Below are positions 18,553 to 26,936 of a stretch of DNA of 40,469 nucleotides, one piece after another (the first letter of the stretch is position 1; every line of letters starts with the position of its first letter). The notes beneath the pieces were generated by a model that did not search any database, was not told where the DNA came from, and worked only from the letters and a program-made list of their open reading frames with translations. This DNA is from an uncultured Steroidobacter sp. (lineage in GTDB: Bacteria; Pseudomonadota; Gammaproteobacteria; Steroidobacterales; Steroidobacteraceae), in the NCBI GenBank assembly GCA_946478975.1, contig CAMLEO010000020.1, positions 1-40,469 of the forward strand, written 5' to 3'. Both the position numbers and the translations under genes were made by a program.

Positions 18553-19689
18553 ATGAGTACTGAACCCAGCCAAGTCCCCTCATCGACGCCGCCTGCGTCC
18601 GCGGGCGCCGCTGCGCCGGCCGCGGGGCCGAAACGCATCGACGAGTTCTTGAAAGAAGTCCTGGCGAAGAACGGCTCGGACCTGCACTTCATCGCCGGCG
18701 ACCCGCCGCGCATTCGTTTGTACGGCGAGCTGCACAACCTGCGCAACGAAGTGCTCACAGCGCAGTTCGTCGAAGAAACATTGCGCGAGATCATGCCTCG
18801 CGCGGCGCAGATGCGCCTGGAAGAAAAACACGGCGCCGACTTCGCCTACATCATTCCCGGCGTCTCGCGCTTCCGCGTGAACGTGATGCGTCACTTGTAC
18901 GGCTTGGGCTGCGTATGCCGCGCCATTCCGTCCAAGGCGCTCACCCTCGATCAGCTCAACGTGCCCGACGCGATCCGCAATCTTTGTAAGGTGAACAACG
19001 GCCTGATCCTGGTCACCGGCAAAACCGGCTCGGGCAAGTCGACCACGCTCGCGGCGATGATCGACGACATGAACCTGCGCCTCAAAGGTCACATCCTGAC
19101 CATCGAGGATCCGATCGAGTTCGTGCACCAGCGCAAGAATTGCCTGGTGAGCCAGCGCGAGATCGGCACGCACAGCCCGTCGTTCGCCGAAGCCTTGCAC
19201 TCGGCGTTGCGCGAAGACCCCGACGTGATCCTGGTCGGCGAGTTGCGCGACTACGAAACCATGAGCATCGCCGTCACCGCCGCCGAAATGGGCATTCTGG
19301 TGATGGGCACGCTGCACACCAACGGCGCCGCGCCGACGGTGGATCGCATCGTGAACGCATTCCCGGCGGACAAGCAGTCGCACGTGCGCGCGATGCTTTC
19401 GACCTCGCTGCGAGGAGTGATTTCCCAGCAGTTGATCCCCCGGGCCGGCAAGCCCGGCCGCGTCGCCGCCCACGAAATCCTGGTGAATACGCCCGCGGTC
19501 GCGAACCTGATCCGCCAGGGCAAGCTCGACCAGCTGGAAAACGCCATGCAAAGCGGCGCCGCCTACGGCATGCGCCTGATGGACAGTGCCATCCAGGAAC
19601 TGCTGGAAAAAGGCACCATCACCGGCCGCTCCGCGTACCTGAAGGCCATCACCAAGGCGAAGTTCGAGAACGTCAAAGACATCGGCTGA
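18553..19689 (+). CDS. Second PilT/PilU-family ATPase
   Basis: A paralogue of the preceding gene, 378 residues. An Ala/Pro-rich tail of about 30 residues precedes the ATPase. Walker A is TGKTGSGKSTTLAAM, the Asp box TIEDPIEFVHQ, Walker B REDPDVILVGELRD and the His box TAAEMGILVMGTLHT. The C-terminal motif is AVANLIRQ, nearer to the classical one than in its neighbour. Tandem pairs usually mean PilT plus PilU, in which PilU assists retraction under load, but I cannot assign it as PilU from motifs alone. The ATG at 18553 follows the pilT stop by one base, so translation is probably coupled. Confidence 0.85.
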   Translation: MSTEPSQVPSSTPPASAGAAAPAAGPKRIDEFLKEVLAKNGSDLHFIAGDPPRIRLYGELHNLRNEVLTAQFVEETLREIMPRAAQMRLEEKHGADFAYIIPGVSRFRVNVMRHLYGLGCVCRAIPSKALTLDQLNVPDAIRNLCKVNNGLILVTGKTGSGKSTTLAAMIDDMNLRLKGHILTIEDPIEFVHQRKNCLVSQREIGTHSPSFAEALHSALREDPDVILVGELRDYETMSIAVTAAEMGILVMGTLHTNGAAPTVDRIVNAFPADKQSHVRAMLSTSLRGVISQQLIPRAGKPGRVAAHEILVNTPAVANLIRQGKLDQLENAMQSGAAYGMRLMDSAIQELLEKGTITGRSAYLKAITKAKFENVKDIG

Positions 19690-19762
19690 CGCCGGCCCCC
19701 GCCCGGTTCGTCGCCGGCCGCAGGCCGAGAAAAATAACCCCGCTCTCGCGGTAGCCACGCCG

Positions 19763-19771
19763 TGGCATAAT
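19763..19771 (+). promoter_or_regulatory. Extended -10 promoter of metG
   Basis: TGGCATAAT is identical to the element before the HEAT-kinase gene. A start about seven bases downstream would give a 5' leader of about 28 bases before the metG ATG. It separates metG from the pilT-like genes as a distinct transcription unit. Confidence 0.5.
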
Positions 19772-19805
19772 TTGCGCCCTTTGCCGCTCCCGTCCGACGC
19801 GCTAA

Positions 19806-21941
19806 ATGACCGCCGCACCTCGTAATTATTTCGTCACCACCGCTCTGCCGTACGCCAACGGGCCGTTCCACATCGGCCACATCATGGAGTACATCCAGGC
19901 GGACATCTGGGTGCGGTTCCAGCGCCTGCAGGGGCACAAGGTGCATTGGGTCGGCGCGGACGACGCGCACGGCGCGCCCATCATGCTCAAAGCCGAAGCC
20001 GAGGGCATCAAGCCCGAGGAGCTGGTGGCTCGCATCGCCGCCGGCCGGCCGCGTTCGCTCAACGGCTTCCTGCTGAGCTTCGATCACTGGCACTCGACCC
20101 ACTCGCCCGAGAACACGCAGCTGTCGCAGGAGATCTATCGCGCGCTGCAGGCGAACGGCCTGATTTATCACGAGCCGGTAGAGCAGTTCTTCGACCCGGT
20201 GAAGAATATGTTTCTGGCCGATCGTTACATCAAGGGCGAGTGTCCGAACTGCCACGCCAAGGACCAGTACGGCGATTCGTGCGAAAACTGCAGCTCGGTG
20301 TATTCGCCCACCGACCTGATCAATCCCTACTCGACGCTGTCCGGCGCCACGCCGGTGCGCAAGTCCTCGGATCATTTCTTTTTCAAACTCTCCGACGAGC
20401 GCTGCGTCGACTTCCTCACCGAATGGACCAGGCGTCTGCAGCCTTCGGTTGCAAACAAAGCCAGCGAATGGCTCACCGGCAAGGGCGACCAGGAGCTCGG
20501 CGACTGGGACATCTCTCGCGATGCGCCCTACTTCGGCATCCCGATTCCCGACGCGCCGGGGAAATATTTCTATGTGTGGCTGGACGCGCCGGTCGGCTAC
20601 CTCGCCTCGTTGAAGAATTACTTCGACAGCGGCAAAGCCAAAGCGAACGGCGAATCGCGCAGCTTCGAGCAGTTCATCACTGCCGACGACGTGCGCCAGG
20701 TTCATTTCATCGGCAAGGACATCATTTATTTCCACACGCTGTTCTGGCCGGCGATGCTGAAGTTCGCCAATCGCAAGGTGCCGGACAACGTGTATGTGCA
20801 CGGCTTCATCCAGGTCGGCGGCGCCAAGATGTCCAAGTCTCGCGGCACGGGCTTGAGCCCGGTGCGCTACCTCGACATCGGCATGAACCCGGAATGGCTG
20901 CGTTATTACCTCGCGGCCAAGCTGAATGCGTATGTCGAGGACATCGACTTCAACCCGGAAGACTTCATCGCGCGCGTGAATTCCGACTTGGTCGGCAAGT
21001 ACGTGAACATCGCCAGCCGCTGCGCCGGCTTCATCACCAAACGTTTCGGCGGCAAGCTCGCACCGACGCTGCCGAAGATCGATCACAAACTCTATGTGAC
21101 CGACGCCGACGCGACGCCCGCCGCCGACATGATCGAGTGGTTCCGGCTCAAGGGCGCGGAAGTCGCCGAAGCCTACGAGGGCCGCGAGTTCGGCCTCGCC
21201 ATGCGCACTGTGATGTATCTCGCCGACGTGGCGAATAAATACATTGCCGAGAAGGCCCCGTGGGAAATGGCCAAAGATCCCTCGCGCGCGACCGAGTTGC
21301 ACGAGGTCTGCTCGATCGCACTGAACTTGTTCCGTCAGCTCACGATCATGCTCAAGCCCGTCACGCCCGCGCTCGCCGCGCAGGTGGAACGTTTCCTGCG
21401 CATCGAGCCGCTCACCTGGCGCGATCTGGAATCGGTGCTGCCGGATGGACATGAGATCGGCGTGTACGAGCACCTGATGCAGCGAGTCGATCCCAAACAG
21501 CTCGAAGCGCTGTTCGAAACCGGCGAGCCCGAAGTAAAGCCGAGCGCGAAGGCCACGACCGTCGCTTCCACCGCCCCGGCCAAGCCCGCCGAGGCAGCGC
21601 CAGAAGGTGCGCTCGCGGAAGTCACCGTCGAGGACTTCGCCAGGCTCGATCTGCGCATTGCGAAGATCCTCGCCGCGGAAACGGTTGAAGGCGCGGACAA
21701 GCTGCTGAAGCTCACACTCGATCTGGGCGAGAGCCAGCGCACTGTGTTCGCCGGCATTCGCTCCGCGTACACGCCGGATCAACTCGTCGGCCGCTTTACG
21801 CTGATGCTTGCGAACCTCAAACCTCGCAAGATGCGTTTCGGAACGTCCGAAGGCATGGTGCTCGCGGCCGGCCCCGGCGGTAAAGAGATCTTCCTGCTGT
21901 CACCCGATGCCGGCGCTGCCGCGGGCATGAAGGTGAAATGA
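19806..21941 (+). CDS. metG: Methionine--tRNA ligase
   Basis: Charges both initiator and elongator tRNA-Met. The 711-residue enzyme has the HIGH motif in [10 protein letters not shown], the zinc-knuckle cysteines CPNC and CENC nine residues apart, [13 protein letters not shown], and the KMSKS loop in [12 protein letters not shown]. After an anticodon-binding domain and an Ala/Pro-rich linker (about residues 575-600) it ends with a tRNA-binding EMAP-II-like domain (RLDLRIAKI through [12 protein letters not shown]). It is 46 bases upstream of rsxA. In pseudomonads metG follows apbC directly. Confidence 0.98.
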   Translation: MTAAPRNYFVTTALPYANGPFHIGHIMEYIQADIWVRFQRLQGHKVHWVGADDAHGAPIMLKAEAEGIKPEELVARIAAGRPRSLNGFLLSFDHWHSTHSPENTQLSQEIYRALQANGLIYHEPVEQFFDPVKNMFLADRYIKGECPNCHAKDQYGDSCENCSSVYSPTDLINPYSTLSGATPVRKSSDHFFFKLSDERCVDFLTEWTRRLQPSVANKASEWLTGKGDQELGDWDISRDAPYFGIPIPDAPGKYFYVWLDAPVGYLASLKNYFDSGKAKANGESRSFEQFITADDVRQVHFIGKDIIYFHTLFWPAMLKFANRKVPDNVYVHGFIQVGGAKMSKSRGTGLSPVRYLDIGMNPEWLRYYLAAKLNAYVEDIDFNPEDFIARVNSDLVGKYVNIASRCAGFITKRFGGKLAPTLPKIDHKLYVTDADATPAADMIEWFRLKGAEVAEAYEGREFGLAMRTVMYLADVANKYIAEKAPWEMAKDPSRATELHEVCSIALNLFRQLTIMLKPVTPALAAQVERFLRIEPLTWRDLESVLPDGHEIGVYEHLMQRVDPKQLEALFETGEPEVKPSAKATTVASTAPAKPAEAAPEGALAEVTVEDFARLDLRIAKILAAETVEGADKLLKLTLDLGESQRTVFAGIRSAYTPDQLVGRFTLMLANLKPRKMRFGTSEGMVLAAGPGGKEIFLLSPDAGAAAGMKVK

Positions 21942-21975
21942 CCAGGGTCGTGGCAGGATGCCCGACCTCGAGTTT

Positions 21976-21981
21976 TACAAT
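21976..21981 (+). promoter_or_regulatory. Candidate leaderless -10 element of rsxA
   Basis: TACAAT ends six bases before the rsxA ATG, so transcription would be expected to start at or next to the A of the start codon. No Shine-Dalgarno sequence lies in the 26 bases upstream. The same TACAAT-N6-ATG layout recurs before the DUF1841 gene. Confidence 0.5.
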
Positions 21982-21987
21982 ACTCGC

Positions 21988-22566
21988 ATGTCCGCCCTGC
22001 TGCTCATTCTGCTCAGCGCCGTGCTCGTCAACGTGACGGCGTTGACGCGCATGCCGTCGTGGCGGCCGTTCGAAACAATCACCGGAACGTTTGCAGCTGC
22101 GCGGGCACTCGCAATCGCATCTCTCATCGTCGTGCCGGCGGTCTCCGCGATCACCTGGCTGCTGTCGACGCTGCTGCTGGAACCGAGCGGGCTGAGTTAT
22201 TTGCGCACGTTCGCTTTCGTGGCCGTGATTCTCGCCGTCGTGCCGCTGGTGGAATTGATGTTTCGTCGCGATGGCCGGCTGCGTCCGCAACGGCCGGGGT
22301 TTGCATTGCTGATGACGACCAACTCCGCGGTGCTGGGCGTCGCACTGATGGTCGTCATGCGCATGAAGAGCATCGTCGACGCCGTCCTGTTCTCGATTGC
22401 CATGGCCGCGGCGCTGGGTTTTCTATTGCTCGCATTCGCCTCGCTGCATGAACGTTTGCAGCACGCCGATGTGCCCAGCGTATTTCGCGATGCGCCGCTG
22501 GCGCTGGTGACCGTCGGCATCATGGCGCTGGCGTTCATGGGTTTCACTGGGTTCATCCAGGAATGA
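21988..22566 (+). CDS. rsxA: Rsx/Rnf electron transport complex subunit A, cysteine-less variant
   Basis: Inner-membrane subunit of the Rsx (Rnf) complex that moves electrons between NADH/ferredoxin and a membrane or SoxR-linked target. The 192-residue protein aligns throughout with RnfA: VLVN near residue 12, a YLRTFAF segment at 71, TTNSAVLGVAL at 110 and ADVPSVFRDAPLALVTVG at the C-terminal side. The start was set at 21988 because MSALLLILLSAVLVN matches the family N terminus; an ATG ten codons upstream adds residues the family lacks. The cysteine in the family motif GLCPF is Arg26 here (SWRPF) and that in TTNCAVLG is Ser113, so both ligands expected for the membrane [2Fe-2S] cluster are missing. 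No frameshift is seen. Confidence 0.85.
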   Translation: MSALLLILLSAVLVNVTALTRMPSWRPFETITGTFAAARALAIASLIVVPAVSAITWLLSTLLLEPSGLSYLRTFAFVAVILAVVPLVELMFRRDGRLRPQRPGFALLMTTNSAVLGVALMVVMRMKSIVDAVLFSIAMAAALGFLLLAFASLHERLQHADVPSVFRDAPLALVTVGIMALAFMGFTGFIQE

Positions 22567-22582
22567 CGAGCTGCTGCACGCC

Positions 22583-23086
22583 ATGCTCACCGCCCTGCTC
22601 ATCATCGTCGTTCTGAGCGCGCTCGCCGGCCTCGCCACGGCGGCGAACTCGACCAATACTCACGACAGCACCCTCGTCGAACGCATCGACGCGCTGCTGC
22701 CGCAGACGCAGTGTGGTCGCTGCACATTCACCGGCTGTCGCCCATATGCGCAAGCGATTGCTCAGGGTGCAGCCGACATCAACCAATGTCCGCCCGGCGG
22801 AGACCGCACGGCGCAGGCGCTCGCGAAGTTGATGGGCGTGGCGTCCAAGCCGGTCGGCAAAGAGTTCGGCATCGTTCCCGAATATCCTGTCGTTGCTTTC
22901 ATCGATGAAGCCGCGTGCATCGGCTGCACCAAGTGCATTCAAGCGTGCCCCGTCGATGCCATCGTCGGCGCGTCGCGAGCCATGCATACCGTCATCGCCG
23001 CGGAGTGCACCGGATGTGAGTTGTGCATTCCGCCCTGCCCGGTCGATTGCATCGTCATGCAGCCGGCGCCAGGACATTCGCACTAG
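22583..23086 (+). CDS. rsxB: Rsx/Rnf complex subunit B (ferredoxin-like)
   Basis: Membrane-anchored iron-sulfur subunit. The 167-residue protein starts with one hydrophobic helix (LTALLIIVVLSALAGLATAA), then a 4Fe-4S domain with CGRCTFTGCRPY and the fourth Cys in INQCPPGG, then two bacterial-ferredoxin motifs CIGCTKCIQACP and CTGCELCIPPCP. All twelve expected cysteines are present, so this subunit should carry a full set of clusters. It follows rsxA by 16 bases and precedes rsxC by one base. Confidence 0.95.
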   Translation: MLTALLIIVVLSALAGLATAANSTNTHDSTLVERIDALLPQTQCGRCTFTGCRPYAQAIAQGAADINQCPPGGDRTAQALAKLMGVASKPVGKEFGIVPEYPVVAFIDEAACIGCTKCIQACPVDAIVGASRAMHTVIAAECTGCELCIPPCPVDCIVMQPAPGHSH

Positions 23087-23087
23087 C

Positions 23088-24536
23088 ATGGCCACGCAGC
23101 GCGCATTACATGGTGGTCTGCGGCTTGATGCTCACAAGCAGCGCTCCACCGCGAAGCCACTGCGCGCCGCCAGCATCGGCGAACGATTCGTCATTCCGCT
23201 CGATCAACATTCCGGCTCGCCTGCGAAGCCGATCGTGAATGTTTCCGATCGCGTGCGCATGGGACAGCCCATCGCTCAGCCCGGGCCGGGCATCAGCGCG
23301 TGGCTGCATGCCCCAGTCTCCGGCGAAGTAATTGCCGTCGAAGCGCGCCCCGCTCCGCATCGCCTCGGCGCGCCGTCGCTCAGCATCGTCATCGCAAACG
23401 ATGGCCGCGACGAACGTTTCAATTCCGGACTTCACGTCGACTTCGAACAACTCTCACCTGCCGATGCCTGCCATCACATCGCACTCGGCGGCATCGTCGG
23501 CCTCGGCGGCGCCGCCTTTCCCACTGCAAACAAACTCGAAAGCTCGCTTTGTGAGGACGGCCCGCGGCTGCTGCTGAACGGCGCAGAGTGCGAGCCCTAC
23601 ATCAGTTGTGACGAAATGCTGATGCGCGCGCGCGCAGGAGACATCGTGTTCGGCGCACGCGCGCTCATGCACGCGCTGTGCGCTAAGAGTTGCACGATTG
23701 CCATCGAAGACGACGTGCCGGCCGCTGAAGCAGCGCTTCGCAAAGCTCTCGATGTCGCGGCCGATCGACGCATTCATGTGCGTGTCGTGCCGAGCGTTTA
23801 CCCCGCCGGCGGCGAACGGCAACTCATCTCAAACGTTTTCGGTGTCGAAGTGCCGCACGACGGCTTGCCCGCCGACATCGGTGTCGTATGCCAAAACGTT
23901 GGCACCGCCGCCGCGATTGCCCGCTGGATCCGCGATGGCGAACCGCTGATCAGCCGCATCGTCACCATCACCGGCGACGGCGTGCGCGAGCCCGGCAATT
24001 TAGAAACACGCATCGGTACTCCGATCGCGAGCCTCATCGCCGATTGCGGCGGCTACACCGAACGCATGTCGCGCTTGATCATGGGCGGCTCGATGATGGG
24101 CACACCGCTGCCGCACGACGACCTGCCCGTCATCAAAGCCACCAACTGCGTCGTCGCCGCCTCCCCGCTCGACCTGCAACCTCGCGGCCCCGAAATGCCC
24201 TGCATCCGCTGCGGCGCCTGCTCGCAAGCCTGCCCCGCCTTCCTGCTGCCGCAACAACTGCATTGGTACTTGCATCCCTACGACGGCGAACAACTCAATC
24301 GCCACGGCCTGCTCGACTGCATCGAATGCGGCTGCTGCGACTACGTCTGCCCCAGCCAGATCCCGCTCGTCGAACGTTTCCGCGAAATTAAACCTTTGCT
24401 TACGCGTGAACTGGAAGCTCGTATCAATGCCGATGCGGCTCGCGCGCGTTATCACGCCAGAAACGAACGCCTCGATCGGTTGGAGGCCGAGCACAGGGCG
24501 AAGCTGGCGGAGAAGCGCGTCAGGCGTGGCAGTTAG
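23088..24536 (+). CDS. rsxC: Rsx/Rnf complex subunit C
   Basis: Peripheral NADH/ferredoxin-binding subunit with FMN and two 4Fe-4S clusters. From the ATG one base after the rsxB stop the protein is 482 residues, much shorter than E. coli RsxC (740), because the long Ala/Lys-rich C-terminal repeat region is absent. The core is intact: IVGLGGAAFPTANKLES, LNGAECEPYISCDE and YPAGGERQLI in the flavin/NADH domain, then CIRCGACSQACP and CIECGCCDYVCPSQIP for the clusters. It is followed not by rsxD but by an inserted 1.36-kb segment. Confidence 0.94.
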   Translation: MATQRALHGGLRLDAHKQRSTAKPLRAASIGERFVIPLDQHSGSPAKPIVNVSDRVRMGQPIAQPGPGISAWLHAPVSGEVIAVEARPAPHRLGAPSLSIVIANDGRDERFNSGLHVDFEQLSPADACHHIALGGIVGLGGAAFPTANKLESSLCEDGPRLLLNGAECEPYISCDEMLMRARAGDIVFGARALMHALCAKSCTIAIEDDVPAAEAALRKALDVAADRRIHVRVVPSVYPAGGERQLISNVFGVEVPHDGLPADIGVVCQNVGTAAAIARWIRDGEPLISRIVTITGDGVREPGNLETRIGTPIASLIADCGGYTERMSRLIMGGSMMGTPLPHDDLPVIKATNCVVAASPLDLQPRGPEMPCIRCGACSQACPAFLLPQQLHWYLHPYDGEQLNRHGLLDCIECGCCDYVCPSQIPLVERFREIKPLLTRELEARINADAARARYHARNERLDRLEAEHRAKLAEKRVRRGS

Positions 24537-24641
24537 GCCGGAAACATCTCAGAGTTTCGTTGCGGCTCAAGTCACTTTGTTGGGTTGTCTATATCAGAGG
24601 TTAACGCAATAAGGGCAACCGTTCGGCGGTGAGGTACAGCA

Positions 24642-25220
24642 ATGCTGAGATTCCATTCATTGACACTGGCCATTCTCATGTGTGTTTTCTTGGCCGCAGC
24701 AAATGCCCAAACGCCCGCCCAGACGCAGGCGCAGCCAACACCTCCTCCGGCCACGAAGATCGAGGCATTCAGGCCGGCAGCTGGCAGTGTACTAACGCTT
24801 GGTTATGACGAGCTCGGGAATGTCGCGGGGATCTCAGTCGATGTTCGAGAAATGCGAGACCAAAAGAACTCCTCCGTGCGTGGCCTGGTCGTTCAAGTTA
24901 CCGAGAGCCAGTATCGTACCGAGCGCTCCTTTGTGGATGCCGACGAGATTCCGGAGTTGCTGAGAGGTTTTGATGCCCTTCTCGAAGTGAAGGCGAACCC
25001 CACACGATTCAAGAACTTTGAGGTCCGCTATACGACGCGCGGCGAGCTTCAGTTGACAGCATTCAACACGAACAGGGGTTCAGTACAGTTTGCTGTTCAA
25101 GCTGGGCGAACATTGAAAGCCGAGCGAATCGGTCTCGGCACAGCGGAGATGCAGCAGCTGAGGGAACTATTTTACAGCGCATCGCAGAAGCTCCAATCCG
25201 TCGACGCCAAGCGAGAATAG
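24642..25220 (+). CDS. Unknown secreted protein inserted in the rsx operon
   Basis: A 192-residue protein that I do not recognise. It has a clear signal peptide (MLRFHSLTLAILMCVFLAAA, residues 1-20, with cleavage expected after ANA), a Gln/Pro-rich stretch to about residue 38 and a mature domain predicted rich in beta strands (LTLGYDELGNVAGISVDVRE, FEVRYTTRGELQLTAF, GSVQFAVQAGRTL). It has a good Shine-Dalgarno sequence (GTGAGGT, seven bases upstream). Base composition appears less GC-rich than its neighbours, and it lies in the insertion between rsxC and rsxD, both suggesting recent arrival. A separate promoter upstream is possible (TTGTTG, then TATATC at about 24590). Confidence 0.7.
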   Translation: MLRFHSLTLAILMCVFLAAANAQTPAQTQAQPTPPPATKIEAFRPAAGSVLTLGYDELGNVAGISVDVREMRDQKNSSVRGLVVQVTESQYRTERSFVDADEIPELLRGFDALLEVKANPTRFKNFEVRYTTRGELQLTAFNTNRGSVQFAVQAGRTLKAERIGLGTAEMQQLRELFYSASQKLQSVDAKRE

Positions 25221-25269
25221 CGGTGCTGGACGTGTGGTACGAGTGCCGCCCGAGATGAGCAACCCTCAA

Positions 25270-25295
25270 TTGACCCATTGCGCCTGCGGTATTAC
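25270..25295 (+). promoter_or_regulatory. Weak candidate promoter of the toxin-antitoxin pair
   Basis: TTGACC (25270-25275) and TATTAC (25290-25295) lie upstream of the antitoxin, with a 14-base spacer that is shorter than optimal. TA operons of this class are usually autoregulated, but I see no clear palindrome here. Confidence 0.25.
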
Positions 25296-25329
25296 CCTTT
25301 GACTACCCACCGATTGCCTCGGAGCCGAC

Positions 25330-25620
25330 GTGGCCGCCACCAGCCTGAAATTACCTGATGAGCTGAAACGCCGCATCGCGGATCTCGTATCCGGGTCCGA
25401 CCGAACGGCGCACGCGTTCATGCTGGAGGCGATTGAGCAGGCGGCGGCGCGAGAAGAACTGCGGCGGCGGTTCGGGCAGGAAGCGGCGCTTGCGGAAGAA
25501 GAGACGGAACGTAGTGGCAAGGTGTACGACGCCGCGGAAGCGTTCAAGTATCTGGAGATGCGAGCCAAGGGCGGTCGTGCGCGGAAGCCGCGGCTGAAGT
25601 CATGGCGACGGTCCGGCTGA
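25330..25620 (+). CDS. Ribbon-helix-helix antitoxin (ParD/CopG-like)
   Basis: A 96-residue protein starting at GTG with GGAG five bases upstream. The N-terminal SLKLPDELKRRIADLVSGSD followed by AHAFMLEAIEQAA is a ribbon-helix-helix DNA-binding domain; the C-terminal charged helix (EEETERSGKVYDAAEAFKYL) would wrap the toxin. It overlaps the ParE-type toxin gene by 19 bases, the common order for type II toxin-antitoxin pairs. It lies in the insertion between rsxC and rsxD. Confidence 0.85.
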   Translation: MAATSLKLPDELKRRIADLVSGSDRTAHAFMLEAIEQAAAREELRRRFGQEAALAEEETERSGKVYDAAEAFKYLEMRAKGGRARKPRLKSWRRSG

Positions 25621-25898
25621 CAGCCCGGGCCTTTGCTCATCTAGAGCAGATATTCGAGTTCATTGCCGCCACGGAACCCAAGCGCGCTCTGACGACCATC
25701 CAGCGCATCCGCGAGGCCGTGATGATTCTGGAGCATCATCCACTCATCGGATGCCCGGTCGACGACGGCCGGCGCGAACTCGTCGTGTCACGCGGTCGTT
25801 CCACGCACAGCGTGCTTTATAGATGGCTGCCAGCCGACGAAACCATACTCGTGCTGGCCGTGCGCGATGCTCGACAAGCCGGCTATCCCATAGATTAA
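25602..25898 (+). CDS. RelE/ParE-superfamily toxin
   Basis: A 98-residue toxin-like protein. It has the ParE pattern of an N-terminal helical hairpin (LTARAFAHLEQIFEFIA, then ALTTIQRIREAVMILEHHP), then IGCPVDDGRRELVV and SVLYRWLPADETILVLAVRDAR near the C terminus. Family members inhibit DNA gyrase (ParE) or cleave mRNA (RelE); which applies cannot be told from sequence. Its TAA stop ends at 25898, directly before the rsxD ATG at 25899, so the toxin and rsxD may share a message and be translationally coupled. Confidence 0.85.
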   Translation: MATVRLTARAFAHLEQIFEFIAATEPKRALTTIQRIREAVMILEHHPLIGCPVDDGRRELVVSRGRSTHSVLYRWLPADETILVLAVRDARQAGYPID

Positions 25899-26936
25899 AT
25901 GGCCTTCCCCACCTCCCCTCCTCCGCATGTGGTCGCGCCCGATAGCGTGGGGCGAGTCATGCGCATCGTGTTGTATGCACTGCTGCCCACGGTGGTGCTG
26001 CATGTGACGTTCTTCGGCGTGGGGCTGCTGGTGCAGATTGCACTCGGATCAATAACGGCGTTGGCGGCGGAAGCGCTGGCGCTGAAGCTCAGGCGCAAGC
26101 CGGTCGAGCCGTTCTTGAAGGATGGCAGTGCGATTGTGACGGCGGCGTTGCTGGCGTTGTGCCTGCCGCCGCTGGCGCCGTGGTGGCTGGTGGTGAGTGG
26201 GACGGCGTTCGCTATTCTGCTGGCGAAACATTTGTATGGCGGGCTGGGCGCGAATCCGTTCAATCCGGCGATGGTGGGATACGCGGTGCTGCTGGTGTCG
26301 TTTCCTGTGCAGCTGTTGCAGTGGCTGCCGCCGGCGGGAATGGATATCGAGCATGCGAAGCTCACGATCGGCGAATCGATCGGCACGATTCTCACGGGCT
26401 CGCTGCCGTCGCGGCTCACCTGGGATGCGGTGACGTCGCCGACGCCGCTCGATGCCCTACGCACGAATTTGAAGATGGGCATGACGATGGCGGAAGCGCA
26501 GGCGGCGCCGATCTTTGGAACATTGGGCGGTCGCGGTTGGGAATGGATCAACCTCGCGACGCTCGCAGGCGGGCTCGCGCTGCTGTGGTTGAAAATCATC
26601 CGCTGGCACATTCCGGTCGCGATGCTCGGCGCAATCGCGATTTGCTCGGCCGTCATGTATTCCATCGATCCCGGCGCCTACGCCGGCCCGATCTTTCATC
26701 TCACCTCCGGCGCCAGCCTGCTGGGTGCGTTCTTCATCGCGACCGATCCGATCTCCGCTGCGACCAGCGATCGAGGACGGCTGGTGTATGGCGCGGGCAT
26801 CGGCGTGCTCACCTATGTGATACGCACCTGGGGCGGTTATCCCGACGGCGTGGCGTTCGCCGTGCTGCTGATGAATCTTTCCGTGCCATTGATCGATCGC
26901 TATACGATTCCGCGCATCTATGGCCACGCCCGATGA
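25899..26936 (+). CDS. rsxD: Rsx/Rnf complex subunit D
   Basis: Polytopic inner-membrane flavoprotein. The 345-residue product has the family motifs ALALKLRRKPVE, HLYGGLGANPFNPAMVGYAV, GGYPDGVAFAVLLMN and DRYTIPRIYG. The covalent-FMN threonine region reads DAVTSPTPLDAL, with Thr182 at the expected place; some family members also lack the strict SGAT form, so this is probably functional. It overlaps rsxG by 17 bases. It begins exactly where the toxin stop ends. Confidence 0.95.
   Translation: MAFPTSPPPHVVAPDSVGRVMRIVLYALLPTVVLHVTFFGVGLLVQIALGSITALAAEALALKLRRKPVEPFLKDGSAIVTAALLALCLPPLAPWWLVVSGTAFAILLAKHLYGGLGANPFNPAMVGYAVLLVSFPVQLLQWLPPAGMDIEHAKLTIGESIGTILTGSLPSRLTWDAVTSPTPLDALRTNLKMGMTMAEAQAAPIFGTLGGRGWEWINLATLAGGLALLWLKIIRWHIPVAMLGAIAICSAVMYSIDPGAYAGPIFHLTSGASLLGAFFIATDPISAATSDRGRLVYGAGIGVLTYVIRTWGGYPDGVAFAVLLMNLSVPLIDRYTIPRIYGHAR

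Noticed and set aside
19563..21782. A long open frame (739 codons) on the minus strand opposite metG and the second PilT-family gene
   Set aside because: High-GC third positions create long antisense frames; the metG frame on the other strand has all family motifs and the antisense product resembles no protein family.
25899..26936. RsxD FMN motif differs from the strict SGAT form
   Set aside because: The threonine (Thr182) is kept in TSPTPLD and other RsxD proteins also deviate there, so I do not count this as loss of function.
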